Of a stretch of DNA of 64,000 nt, positions 37,390 through 46,351 are shown one piece after another (the stretch's first letter is position 1; the number at the start of each line of letters is the position of its first letter). The stretch covers positions 186,001 through 250,000 of the forward strand of contig CAITIE010000091.1 of NCBI GenBank assembly GCA_903892355.1, given 5' to 3'. Made by a program: the position numbers and the translations under genes. Below the pieces are notes generated by a model. The model ran no database searches. It was not told the origin of the DNA and saw only the letters and a program-made list of their open reading frames with translations. The DNA comes from an uncultured Pirellula sp. (GTDB taxonomy: Bacteria; Planctomycetota; Planctomycetia; Pirellulales; Pirellulaceae).

Positions 37390-38414
37390 GAGGTCGTTCC
37401 TGAGAGTTGATACGCGCGTTCGCCGCGATGCTTTGAAACCAGCAACCGGAAGAGCGTGCTGATATCACCATCGCTTCCCGTCAGTCGCTCAATGGTGATT
37501 GGGTCGTCGCCATTGGACCATTGTGCCAGGCATTGATAGAGTTCGAGGGGACGGTCGGCGGTGATGATCAGTTGATTGCTTTCAACAGTGCGATGAAGTG
37601 CTCGCACCCAAGGCTGACCGCTGAGTTTCGATGCGAGTCGATCGCGGTCCGGCGACTCCAAGATGATGTCTTGGGGGAGATCGGCAAGCAATCGTCGCAG
37701 TTCGCCCGCAGTCCCACTGGCTAGCAACCTACCTCCGAAGATGAGCATGAACGATTGGGTGACTTGCTCCACTTCATGAAGTACATGGCTGGCCAGCAAC
37801 AAGCTTTTTCCTTGGTTTTTCCAAGCGACGAGCATCTCGGTCATCTGATGTCGACCAATGGGATCCAAGCCATTGAATGGTTCGTCGAGAATCAGTAGCT
37901 CCGGATCGTGCGAGATCGCTTGAGCCAGTTTGCATCGCTGTCGCATGCCGAGAGAAAACGTGTTGATCGCGCGATGCTGGGCATCGGCCAAACCGACGAA
38001 CTCGAGGGTTTCGTCGACTCGTGCGATCGCTTGTTTGGTCGACAAACCGATCAGTTGCAATTGGAGCTTCAACCATTGCCTTGGGGTGACACCGTGCACC
38101 AATAAATCCGACGCGGGGCAAAGGCCGATTTGTCGCAGGACATGACGCGAATTGCAGGGATTCTTGCCGAATACTTTGACGTGACCCAAGGTTGGGCGAA
38201 GAGCGCCTGTGATGAGACCGATCAAGGTGGATTTGCCTGCCCCGTTTGGCCCGACTAGTGCATAGGCACCGCGAGGAAGATCCAGGTGAACGTCGTTCAC
38301 TCCGAGCACGGTACCATACATCAACGAGGCATGCTGGAGTTCGACAAGCGGTGCATTGCTGTCGATTATCTCGAGATCGGTTCGGTGTTCGAATGGAGGG
38401 GCTGTTGTCATCAC
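37386..38414 (-). CDS. ABC transporter ATP-binding protein
   Basis: 342 aa. Walker A GPNGAGKST, signature FSLGMRQRCKLAQ, Walker B LLILDEPFNGLDP and the switch His in LLASHVLHEVEQ are all intact. The 100-residue C-terminal extension is typical of ABC-2 ATPases for antibiotics, lipids or sodium. It partners the permease that overlaps its stop. The 106-nt gap before it, after the first ABC pair, has no clear terminator, so all four genes may be one operon. Confidence 0.93.
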   Translation of the reverse strand: MMTTAPPFEHRTDLEIIDSNAPLVELQHASLMYGTVLGVNDVHLDLPRGAYALVGPNGAGKSTLIGLITGALRPTLGHVKVFGKNPCNSRHVLRQIGLCPASDLLVHGVTPRQWLKLQLQLIGLSTKQAIARVDETLEFVGLADAQHRAINTFSLGMRQRCKLAQAISHDPELLILDEPFNGLDPIGRHQMTEMLVAWKNQGKSLLLASHVLHEVEQVTQSFMLIFGGRLLASGTAGELRRLLADLPQDIILESPDRDRLASKLSGQPWVRALHRTVESNQLIITADRPLELYQCLAQWSNGDDPITIERLTGSDGDISTLFRLLVSKHRGERAYQLSGTTS

Positions 38415-38520
38415 TGGTTCATTTTATGTCAAAACGGAGTGGGGTAATGGAATTACATTGCGAGCCATTTCGGTCGTTCCATGAGGTAGTCCAACGAAAT
38501 GAGGTTGCCTAAGGAACCGA

Positions 38521-39525
38521 CTAAGCCTTGAGCATCCCAGCGACGCGTCGGTAGGCGATCGTGTAACCGACGATGGAAACCACCGCGAGCAAGACCCACG
38601 GGCTCCATGCGGCAGCTTCTTTCGGAACGAGCCCGAAGATTTGTTGCTGCACGTTGCCGAGCGTATCGTAGGGAGACAATAGCATCCACGACGAGAAGCT
38701 CTCCATTTCTTCCATTCGAATCCTGCGACCTCGCGAACCAAACCCGCCATTTCGAGCTTGTTCGGCAGCCCATAGGATTCGGAATGCAATGCTTCCGAGG
38801 ACCCAAAGAGCAAACCACGCGAAACCCGCAAATCGACTTTCTTGAGTCAAGCTCGAAAGGGCCAAGGCGACCGCAGTCGTCGGTAGGATCAGCACCAAAG
38901 CTGCGGCCAGGATTCGCAGCGGAAGATCCCATGTGTGTGAAATGGCCCACGGATCCGTGGAAAGAAATAGCCCTACAACATAGACCAGCAAAGCGGGTAC
39001 TGCCGACATCATGAACAATAAAAAATAAACGATGCCCGCTTTGCCGAGCACGTACTCGAACGGTGTCAGTGGGCGAGATAAGTACAGCAGATACCCGCGA
39101 CTGCGCAGATCGTAGCTGATGAGCCGAGGTGCCACGAGCCCGATCAGCACGATCATACCAATGGATTGCGGGTATCGAAGCAATCCAAACAGGACATACG
39201 ACCAGGAGAAATGCCTCAGCGTCTCGGGCTGGTCCAGGACGGTGTCCAAGTCGATATCTCTCGCATTTGCTGCTTGTTTCACTGCCGGGGAACGAAAAGC
39301 TCCTTTGAGTGCAGTCCGCGCCTCTGGCCGTTCAATCGTTTGCTCGAACGTTCCTACGATGAATGCAGCGACGGCGGCTGGAACCACCATGAACAGCAGC
39401 ACCCGCTTGAGCCAAGTTCCTTGCCAGACCAAGTGGATACCAGTGCTAGCGATAATCGCTGCCCGCGTCCAACGAGGAGTTCGATGGCCTTCCCAGTTGC
39501 GATAACCAACGTCGAGAATTGGCAT
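38521..39525 (-). CDS. ABC transporter permease
   Basis: 334 aa. A soluble start (PILDVGYRNWEGHRTPR, common in these planctomycete permeases) is followed by a membrane helix at about residues 42-60, a periplasmic segment, and five or so further helices (from about residue 113 on). A loop near 255-275 is Arg/Gly-rich. It begins 6 nt after the stop of the ATPase gene at 39532. Substrate unknown. Confidence 0.87.
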   Translation of the reverse strand: MPILDVGYRNWEGHRTPRWTRAAIIASTGIHLVWQGTWLKRVLLFMVVPAAVAAFIVGTFEQTIERPEARTALKGAFRSPAVKQAANARDIDLDTVLDQPETLRHFSWSYVLFGLLRYPQSIGMIVLIGLVAPRLISYDLRSRGYLLYLSRPLTPFEYVLGKAGIVYFLLFMMSAVPALLVYVVGLFLSTDPWAISHTWDLPLRILAAALVLILPTTAVALALSSLTQESRFAGFAWFALWVLGSIAFRILWAAEQARNGGFGSRGRRIRMEEMESFSSWMLLSPYDTLGNVQQQIFGLVPKEAAAWSPWVLLAVVSIVGYTIAYRRVAGMLKA

Positions 39526-39531
39526 GGAGCC

Positions 39532-40494
39532 TCACTTGTATTCCGGTAAAGGTACCTTGTTATCGATCGCCATCGGATTGCCCTTGGTTATTCGCGACGA
39601 ATCCCGAATGGCATCGAGGAAAGCTTGCTCGAGGGAATTGCGAGCTTGATCGATTCGCTGGATTGGAATCCCCGTTTCGTGGCTCGTGCTCCAGATCCGT
39701 TTCACAATTTCAGGCCCATCTCCGAGGACTTGGATCTCACATTCGCCGGTGCGCCTGGATTGGATTCCACCATGCGTAAGTGCAACCATGAATCGCTCCG
39801 CATCGGAGATAACTCCGACTTGCAATCCCGCTTGGGTCGGTTGCTGCAACCGGGCCAACGTATCGACCAACCGTATCTCCCCCTTGGCGAGGATTACGAC
39901 GTGGTCGCAGACCCGCTGGACATCGTGCAGAATGTGAGTCGACAGGAGAATGGATTTCCCCTTTTCTTTCGCCAAGGTATCGATGCGACTTAGGAATTGC
40001 TCGCGCTGGGATGGATCCAGGCCCGTCGTCGGTTCGTCCAGGATCAACCATTGTGGGTCATGAACAAGGGCTTGTGCGAATTTTAACTTCTGCCGCATTC
40101 CCGTCGAATAGGTCTCCACGTTGCGATAGCGCTCTTGATCGAGATCGCATAGGTCGGCGACTTCGTGCGAGCGTCTCAGCGCTTCGGTGCGGTGCAATCC
40201 CGACAATCTCGCCATCATCTGAATCGATTCGATCCCTTGGAGGCCCTGGAGATAGCAATCGTCCTCGGGCAGGTATCCAATCTGATCTCGCAAGGCCCTC
40301 GATTGCTCTGGCCAGCGAAACTGCAGAATGCGCCCCCGTCCGGAATCGACCGAGACCAAACCGAGGATGGCTTTGATCAAGGTGCTTTTGCCGGAACCAT
40401 TCGGCCCGAGCAAACCAACCACACCCGGCGGAAGTGTCAGGTTGATGTTGCGAAGAACGCGGTGGGACCGATAGCTTTTGTGGATCCCTTCCAC
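39532..40494 (-). CDS. ABC transporter ATP-binding protein
   Basis: 320 aa. Walker A GPNGSGKST, signature YSTGMRQKLKFAQ, Walker B LILDEPTTGLDP and STHILHDVQ are present, followed by a C-terminal regulatory region of about 100 aa. The only usual start in frame is the GTG at 40494, which gives a very short first strand. Sequence like the family's N-terminus (PILEVEGIHKSY) continues in frame upstream of it, up to a stop near 40603, without ATG, GTG or TTG. So either a rare codon is used or the start was lost and the GTG took over. The C-terminus ends 6 nt before its permease gene. Confidence 0.9.
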   Translation of the reverse strand: MEGIHKSYRSHRVLRNINLTLPPGVVGLLGPNGSGKSTLIKAILGLVSVDSGRGRILQFRWPEQSRALRDQIGYLPEDDCYLQGLQGIESIQMMARLSGLHRTEALRRSHEVADLCDLDQERYRNVETYSTGMRQKLKFAQALVHDPQWLILDEPTTGLDPSQREQFLSRIDTLAKEKGKSILLSTHILHDVQRVCDHVVILAKGEIRLVDTLARLQQPTQAGLQVGVISDAERFMVALTHGGIQSRRTGECEIQVLGDGPEIVKRIWSTSHETGIPIQRIDQARNSLEQAFLDAIRDSSRITKGNPMAIDNKVPLPEYK

Positions 40495-40557
40495 TTCAAG
40501 GATGGGTTCGAGGGATTGGATGGGGCGCTCCTTTTGAGTTCGGCGGTTTGGCGGTGA

Positions 40558-40602
40558 CTGGCTGTAAAGTTTCTGGCTGTAAAGTTTTTAGCAGTAAAGT
40601 TT
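40558..40602. repeat. 15-bp tandem repeat, three copies
   Basis: CTGGCTGTAAAGTTT twice (40558-40572, 40573-40587), then TTAGCAGTAAAGTTT (40588-40602). It lies directly upstream of the ABC operon, within the open frame that precedes the GTG start. Confidence 0.9.
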
Positions 40603-40680
40603 CTACAGGGGCGATCGCTACTTCACCGTAGTCCCATGATAATCTGCGGATTCGTCGCAGGTAGAATTACGTCCGCGGTT

Positions 40681-40743
40681 AGTGTACATGAAGGATCGCC
40701 TAGTTTACGGGAAGGATCGTCTAGTTTACGGAAAGGATTGTCA
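40681..40743. repeat. 21-bp tandem repeat, three copies
   Basis: Three diverged copies of AGTTTACGGGAAGGATCGTCT at 40681-40701, 40702-40722 and 40723-40743, in the spacer between the ABC operon and the protease operon. Each copy contains a GAAGGAT or similar purine run. Confidence 0.88.
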
Positions 40744-40949
40744 GTGGGGATGGATGGCATCTGGATCTTTGAGGGCCGGGATCTATGAGGGCCGTCGATA
40801 TTTTGGTTTCCGCAGCAGAAGCTTGAAAAAAACGGCGGGGCACTCTACGGATGTTGGCGTTTGCGATGAATCCAAAGTGCCAACACTGCTACAATGCGGT
40901 GGTAATTGATTTAGCGGTACTGAATGCGGTGTCACTCAGGGGTGTCGTG

Positions 40950-41019
40950 CTCGGGGTAATGGACTCGGGGTAATGGACTCGGGGTAATGGACTCGGGGTA
41001 CTGGACTCAGGGTACTGGA
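40950..41019. repeat. 14-bp tandem repeat, five copies
   Basis: CTCGGGGTAATGGA three times without change (40950-40991), then two variants with TACTGGA (40992-41019). The unit length of 14 is not a multiple of three, as expected outside genes. It ends 51 nt before the HtrA-like gene, so it probably lies in the promoter or leader. The whole 40603-41070 spacer is otherwise without a gene. Confidence 0.92.
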
Positions 41020-41070
41020 CACTTCCCGCTGCGGTACGATAGTCACTCTTCGTAAGGGGCCTAAGCGATC

Positions 41071-43053
41071 TTGGAAAAATCGATCAAAACGTCGATCGCA
41101 TGCACAGCGTCTGCGCGATGCCTTGGGTGCCCCCTCGGATCCCGGGTAGCCATCGCTTGGCTTTTGGTGTTCAGCTCGCTGGTGCTCGAGTGCACCCGTT
41201 CCCAAGCGATCGGGCAACCACCCGTCGGAGGCCCTGCCCAAATACAGCCTCCCCAAATACAGCCTGCCCAAATACAGCCAGCCCCGCCGGAACCGGCTCC
41301 AGAGGTTTTGGAAGCACAGAAACAACGCATTGAAGCCATGCGAGTGGCGGCGCAAGCCACCGTCGGCGTTTTTGGGGTGGATGGCCAAGGTGGCGGGAGT
41401 GGTGTTTGCATCACACCGGATGGCTATGTGCTGACCAATTTTCACGTATCAAGCCCCTTCGGACATCGGATGCGATGCGGTCTCAACGATGGAAAGATGT
41501 ACGAAGCAGTCGTCGCGGGTATCGATCCGACCGGCGATTTAGCCGTGATCAAAATGTTCGGGCGAGATGATTTTCCGGTTGCGAAGATTGGTGATAGCGA
41601 CCGCGTGCGAGTCGGGCAATGGTGTTTTGCGGCCGGAAATCCTTTTGTTTTGGCAACCAACCTGCAGCCGACGGTTACCTACGGATTGATCAGCGGTGTG
41701 CGCCGTTATCAATATCCAGCCGGGACGATCCTCGAATACAGCGACTGCATTCAAACCGATGCTGCGATCAATCCTGGGAACTCAGGTGGACCTCTTTTCA
41801 ACGCCCAAGGGGAATTGATTGGGATCAATGGAAGATGTTCGTTTGAAAAGCGAGGGCGTGTCAACGTGGGTGTCGGTTATGCGATCTCGATACGACAAGC
41901 GATGAACTTCTTTTGGCATTTGCGATCCGGCCGTGTCCTCGACCATGCGACTCTCGGTTTTACCGTGGCAACTGACACTAAAGGAAAAGTCACCGTTTCC
42001 AATATTCTGGAATCGAGCGACGCTTATCGTCGCGGTTTACGGTACGGCGATGAGATCTTGAGACTCGACGATCGGCAGATCGGTACGACGAACCAATTGA
42101 AAAACGTCACCGGGATTTTCCCGCCGCAGTGGCGAGTCGCACTCCGTTTCCGAAACGAGACAGACACCATCGATACAGCCATCCGTTTGCAAAATCTACA
42201 CCTGCCAATCGAACTTGAGGAAATCGTGAAAGGGGAATCGAGCGAAGAACCCAAGGCCCCTCCGAAAAGCCCGCAGGAGGAACCGGAGGAAAAATCTGAT
42301 GCCGAGGAACCTGCCCCAGGCGACCCACCTCAAGGTAAAGGATTGCGCAAAAAAGAGGGCCCTGCGCGAAAAGAAAAAGACACACTTAAAGATGCGCTTG
42401 CGGATCGCTATGAAACCAAACGAGGCTTTAGCAACTACTACTTCAATCGCGTCGAGCTCGATCGGATCGTCGGACTTCAGAAGTCTCGCAATCAATGGCC
42501 CAAATCCGAGGAGGCGTGGGTACTGGCTGGTACCGTTGTCGGGGAAACGACCAACGTACAAATCCGGGTCACCGATAGCTCGCTCGGTTTCGCGCTCGGT
42601 GACAAACCGGAATCGGTGGATGCGAAGCGAGGTTGGACTCCGTGGATTCAGCAGCAGTCACTCGTTTCACTCGCGTTCGCTATCCGAACGTGGCAGCAGT
42701 GGCATCAGTCTGGCCCTCGCATGATGGGTGAAGCTATCTACGTCGGACGAAGTCCGCTCGTCGGACGAGCCGGCTTGTTCGATACAACGCGAATCACGCT
42801 GGGAGAAGTCGACGCGGTTGTTTACACCGCTCCCGAGACAGGGACCATCGAATGCATCGAACTTTTCACCGACAACCAATCCGATCCCGCCGAGATTTAC
42901 TTCGAAAAAGTTCAACAGAACAATGGCAAAGAGATTCCTGAGCGAATCCGGTTGGCCTACGGATTGGAAACACGATTGGTCGTCGATGTCGTGCGATCGG
43001 AGTGGGAGCCAGCAGCGGTGATTGAGTCTGGCAAAGAGAAGGGAGGCGACTGA
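41071..43053 (+). CDS. HtrA/DegP-like serine protease with PDZ domain, active-site complete
   Basis: 660 aa, beginning with a TTG at 41071 (no ATG in frame before residue 90), so the exact start is uncertain. Export signal at about residues 25-46, then a Pro/Gln linker built from a 15-bp repeat. The trypsin-like domain has the full triad: His125 in LTNFHVSS, Asp156 in GDLAVIKM and Ser238 in NPGNSGGP. One PDZ domain follows (about 295-375), then an acidic/Lys-rich linker and a C-terminal domain of about 210 aa that I do not recognise. It should act on misfolded or specific proteins outside the cytoplasmic membrane. It leads an operon with two triad-less relatives. Confidence 0.92.
   Translation: MEKSIKTSIACTASARCLGCPLGSRVAIAWLLVFSSLVLECTRSQAIGQPPVGGPAQIQPPQIQPAQIQPAPPEPAPEVLEAQKQRIEAMRVAAQATVGVFGVDGQGGGSGVCITPDGYVLTNFHVSSPFGHRMRCGLNDGKMYEAVVAGIDPTGDLAVIKMFGRDDFPVAKIGDSDRVRVGQWCFAAGNPFVLATNLQPTVTYGLISGVRRYQYPAGTILEYSDCIQTDAAINPGNSGGPLFNAQGELIGINGRCSFEKRGRVNVGVGYAISIRQAMNFFWHLRSGRVLDHATLGFTVATDTKGKVTVSNILESSDAYRRGLRYGDEILRLDDRQIGTTNQLKNVTGIFPPQWRVALRFRNETDTIDTAIRLQNLHLPIELEEIVKGESSEEPKAPPKSPQEEPEEKSDAEEPAPGDPPQGKGLRKKEGPARKEKDTLKDALADRYETKRGFSNYYFNRVELDRIVGLQKSRNQWPKSEEAWVLAGTVVGETTNVQIRVTDSSLGFALGDKPESVDAKRGWTPWIQQQSLVSLAFAIRTWQQWHQSGPRMMGEAIYVGRSPLVGRAGLFDTTRITLGEVDAVVYTAPETGTIECIELFTDNQSDPAEIYFEKVQQNNGKEIPERIRLAYGLETRLVVDVVRSEWEPAAVIESGKEKGGD
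41236..41280. repeat. 15-bp in-frame tandem repeat, three copies
   Basis: GCCCAAATACAGCCT with single-base variants at 41236-41250, 41251-41265 and 41266-41280. It encodes a run of QIQPA-type pentapeptides between the signal peptide and the protease domain. Confidence 0.92.
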
Positions 43054-43055
43054 TC

Positions 43056-44237
43056 GTGAAGCTTTGCGTGCCAATATTTCTTGCCGTTACCATAGCCGTG
43101 GTGCTGGCCAATGGCCCATTACCATCGCTCGCGCGCGGTCCCCTCGATGCCTGCGAGAAAGTGGAACCTACGTCAGCTCCCAGCGATTCGGATTCTATCG
43201 GTGCCGATCCCCTTCGTGGGGATCCGCTTCACAACAACGCAGCGATAAAAGTTGACGGAGCCCTGGACACAGCGGCAATCGCCGACACCAAAGTGCCACT
43301 GGAGGAAACCGATCTCGAAGTACTACTTGGTCGCGCGGAACGCTCGGTAGTCAAGCTCTATGGGGCGGGAGGTGCTCGCGGATTGGAGAGCTATCAGAGC
43401 GGCGTGGTCATCGGAGACGGCTCGTTGATCTTGACCAGCTGGAGCACGGTGCTCGATGTGGACAAGGTTCGCGTGGTTACATTCGATGGTCGCCGGCTCG
43501 ATGCTGAGATTGCAGGAGTGGATCCTCAGTGCGAATTGGCTTTGTTGCGAGTGCCCAATTCGGGGCTCCTTGGGTTCGAATTGGATCCGCAAAACATCGC
43601 CAAAATTGGGCAGCGCGTCTTTGCCATCACCAATCTGTTCGGGATTGCTGCGGGAAACGAAGCGTGCAGTTCTCAAAAGGGAGTCGTGATGGCGATGTCT
43701 CCGTTGACAACGCGCAAGGGGGCCATGAAAACGTTGTATCAAGGCCGCGTTATTGTGGTGGACGTGATGACCAACAACCCTGGGGCGACCGGCGGTGCGC
43801 TGATCGATTTGTCGGGAAGATTGGTCGGGATCGTGGGTAAAGAACTGCGCGACGAACAAGCGGGGATTTGGCTCAACTATGCATTGCCGATGGATGTTGT
43901 TAAGAACTCGGTCGACCGCATTTTGTCCGGGCAAGCCAATATGGCTGCAGCGAACACGCAAGCGGTCCCGCAACCCCATCGATTGAACGATTTAGGAATG
44001 GCGCTGATCCCTGATGTTATTCCGAAGACCCCCGCTTTTATCGATTGGATTCGCGAGGACTCCATCGCTGCCAGATCGGGACTCAAGTCGAACGATCTAA
44101 TTCTGCTGGTCAACGATTCTCGCGTCGATTCCAGAAAAGGATTGGAGCGTATCTTGTCCACGATCAATCGCGGCGATTCGTTCGCGGTGCTCGTGCAAAG
44201 GGGCCAAGAGCTGATCAAGATTCAGGTGCGACCATGA
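43056..44237 (+). CDS. HtrA-like pseudoprotease with PDZ domain
   Basis: 393 aa from a GTG at 43056 with GGAGG upstream, 2 nt after the preceding stop. Signal peptide at residues 1-26. The trypsin-like fold aligns with the upstream protease, but all three catalytic residues differ: LTSWST replaces LTNFHV (His to Ser130), CELALLRV replaces GDLAVIKM (Asp to Glu160), and NPGATGGA replaces NPGNSGGP (Ser to Thr245). The PDZ domain at about 305-390 is intact. It is therefore most likely a binding or regulatory partner of the active protease. The fold and gene order are seen; the partnership is inferred. Confidence 0.88.
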   Translation: MKLCVPIFLAVTIAVVLANGPLPSLARGPLDACEKVEPTSAPSDSDSIGADPLRGDPLHNNAAIKVDGALDTAAIADTKVPLEETDLEVLLGRAERSVVKLYGAGGARGLESYQSGVVIGDGSLILTSWSTVLDVDKVRVVTFDGRRLDAEIAGVDPQCELALLRVPNSGLLGFELDPQNIAKIGQRVFAITNLFGIAAGNEACSSQKGVVMAMSPLTTRKGAMKTLYQGRVIVVDVMTNNPGATGGALIDLSGRLVGIVGKELRDEQAGIWLNYALPMDVVKNSVDRILSGQANMAAANTQAVPQPHRLNDLGMALIPDVIPKTPAFIDWIREDSIAARSGLKSNDLILLVNDSRVDSRKGLERILSTINRGDSFAVLVQRGQELIKIQVRP

Positions 44238-46351
44238 TGCGTATGACGACCAAGGGTGCGGTAGATTTCCGGAGGGTTGGAGTTGCTTATATGCATCGCT
44301 TATGGCATTCGTTTTGCCGATGGATTCGATCGATGAGTTTGGCGGTTGTCGCGGTGATGTCGACGACGGTTGTCGCGGTGATGTCGACGACGGTTGTCGC
44401 GGTGATTGCAGCGGCGCCACCGTTGTCGGAATTGGAGCAAGCGGCCTTTCAAGCGGCGACGCTGTATGCTCAGGATTCCGTGGTGCAGGTGGAGACCTTT
44501 GGTGGTTCCGAGATTGTGAATCAGCAGCTGGCTGCAAAAGGTCCGTCGACCGGTACTGTTCTGTCAGCGGACGGATGGATTATTACGAGCACGTTTCAAT
44601 TTCGAGGCCAACCGGCATCGATCACCGTCGTTTTGCCCGACCAACAGCGCAAGCCCGCGAAGTTGGTCGCTCGGGACTTGAGCCGTGAGTTGGCTTTGCT
44701 CAAGATCGATGTCGATAGCCCGCTCAAACCAATTTCGGTGAGCGATCCAGCGGGTTGGCAGGTTGGTGAATGGGTGATGGCCTTGGGCAAGACCTTCGAT
44801 CCTCAGAGTTCGAGTTGCAGTGTCGGGATTTTGAGCGCGACTGGCCGCGTGTGGAACAAAGCCATCCAAACCGATGCAAAGATTTCACCGCAAAATTACG
44901 GTGGTCCTGTGATTGATCTGCGCGGTCGAGCGATGGGGATCTTGACGCCGCTGAACCCCGGAATTGTGACCGAAGGAGAAGTCGAGCAGTGGTATGATTC
45001 CGGGATCGGGTTTGCGATCCCTATCCAAGACATCCTCGACCGACTGCCTCGCATGCAGCAAGGAGAAGACATCCATCCTGGGCGCATCGGTTTTCGTTGG
45101 CGAGGGAGTAATGAGTATTCCGAGCCGGTGGTGTTGCAAGGTGTGACGCCTGGCTCTCCTGCGGCAAAAGCTGGGATCATGACGGGTGACAAAATCGTCG
45201 AGCTCGGGAACCGCTCAGATCGGTTGCAACCGATTGAAAACCATTCGCAGCTCAAGCATATCCTGGGACCCTTGGATGCCGGACAAACCATGGCGATCGT
45301 CGTGGATCGCAATGGAGAACGGAAATCGTTCGAGTGCCTGTTGATCAAGGAGCTGCCGACGTACCGCGAACCCTATTTGGGGATTTTGGTTGAGCCCATC
45401 GCATCGGAGAAGGTTGGTGCCAATGGATCGGCGCCGCGGATCAGCGGGTTGATTCCAGAGTCGCCGGCGAAGGAATCGGGGCTGTCGGAGGGTGATGAGA
45501 TTTTGGAAATCGGAGGAGAGGTCATCGACGGCTCGCATCCGATCGAATCCCGATTGGCATCGAAGGACTACCGAGAGCGTATCATGCTCAAAGTTCGGGG
45601 TGCGGACCAATCAGAGCGAACGGTGGATTTGCAGTTGAAGGCGAGGCCTGAAAGCGATCTCGAATGGGATTATCGACCGAAGTTACCGGAGGAAAGCAAG
45701 CCTGCGGATTCTAAGGAAACGAATCCAGGCAAGGAAACGAGCAAGGGGACGGTGCAACTGCCACTTGGCGATGTCAAAAACAAAGCCTTTGCGATCGTGC
45801 CGACGAACTATCGAGAGGATATTCCTCACGGTGTGTTGGTCCTGTTCGGTGAAGCCGGCGTACAGAATCAAACGCAATGGTCGAATGCGTGGGATGTTTT
45901 CGCACGGGAACATCGCTGGATTGTGGCGGTTGCGCAATCGGCCGATGAAAAAGGCTGGTCGTTCGATGAGATCGAGATCGGGCAGCGACTCCAGTCGTAC
46001 CTGACGCAGAACTACAACATTGATCCGAGGCGGATCGCGTTTGGTGGTGTCGAATCCGGTTCGTTGCTTGCGTACATCACTGCGGTCCAAAACCCCGAGT
46101 TGGTGCGAGGGGTATGGCTGTGCAATCCAAAGCTTCCTCAGCAGATACGCATTCCACCGTGCGAGCCGTTCAAAGCGATTCAGTTCTTCGTGAACGGGAA
46201 AGAAAAGTCGCTCGATCGGTTTGTCGAGGTTGCTCGCGGCGCGGGGTATGCCGTGCAGCGCAGCAGCACCGAGGTCGAGGTGGCAAAGATCGCTGAGTCC
46301 CCGGTGCTGGGACCACTCCAGAGGTGGCTTCGATTGTTAGAGGCGTACTGA
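44234..46351 (+). CDS. HtrA-like pseudoprotease, two PDZ domains and a hydrolase-like tail
   Basis: 705 aa from the ATG at 44234 that overlaps the previous stop (ATGA). The export signal (about residues 36-61) is largely built from a 24-bp repeat. The protease-like domain has lost the triad: Phe121 for His (ITSTFQ), Glu152 for Asp (RELALLKI), Tyr222 for Ser (SPQNYGGP). Two PDZ domains follow (about 285-370 and 385-480), then a Lys/Glu linker and a C-terminal alpha/beta-hydrolase-like region (about 515-705). Its elbow reads GVESG where GxSxG is expected, so the nucleophile is Glu and this domain is probably inactive too. It looks like a pure scaffold for peptide binding. Confidence 0.85.
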   Translation: MMRMTTKGAVDFRRVGVAYMHRLWHSFCRWIRSMSLAVVAVMSTTVVAVMSTTVVAVIAAAPPLSELEQAAFQAATLYAQDSVVQVETFGGSEIVNQQLAAKGPSTGTVLSADGWIITSTFQFRGQPASITVVLPDQQRKPAKLVARDLSRELALLKIDVDSPLKPISVSDPAGWQVGEWVMALGKTFDPQSSSCSVGILSATGRVWNKAIQTDAKISPQNYGGPVIDLRGRAMGILTPLNPGIVTEGEVEQWYDSGIGFAIPIQDILDRLPRMQQGEDIHPGRIGFRWRGSNEYSEPVVLQGVTPGSPAAKAGIMTGDKIVELGNRSDRLQPIENHSQLKHILGPLDAGQTMAIVVDRNGERKSFECLLIKELPTYREPYLGILVEPIASEKVGANGSAPRISGLIPESPAKESGLSEGDEILEIGGEVIDGSHPIESRLASKDYRERIMLKVRGADQSERTVDLQLKARPESDLEWDYRPKLPEESKPADSKETNPGKETSKGTVQLPLGDVKNKAFAIVPTNYREDIPHGVLVLFGEAGVQNQTQWSNAWDVFAREHRWIVAVAQSADEKGWSFDEIEIGQRLQSYLTQNYNIDPRRIAFGGVESGSLLAYITAVQNPELVRGVWLCNPKLPQQIRIPPCEPFKAIQFFVNGKEKSLDRFVEVARGAGYAVQRSSTEVEVAKIAESPVLGPLQRWLRLLEAY
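44345..44407. repeat. 24-bp in-frame tandem repeat in a signal peptide
   Basis: A 24-bp unit starting GTTGTCGCGGTGATGTC occurs at 44345-44368 and 44369-44392 without change, with a partial third copy (to 44407). It encodes an eight-residue VVAVMSTT unit, so the hydrophobic core of the export signal is itself the repeat. Confidence 0.93.

Noticed and set aside
40558-41019. Possible CRISPR array
   Set aside because: The repeat units touch each other without unique spacers, the unit is too short (14-21 bp), and no cas gene is in the window.
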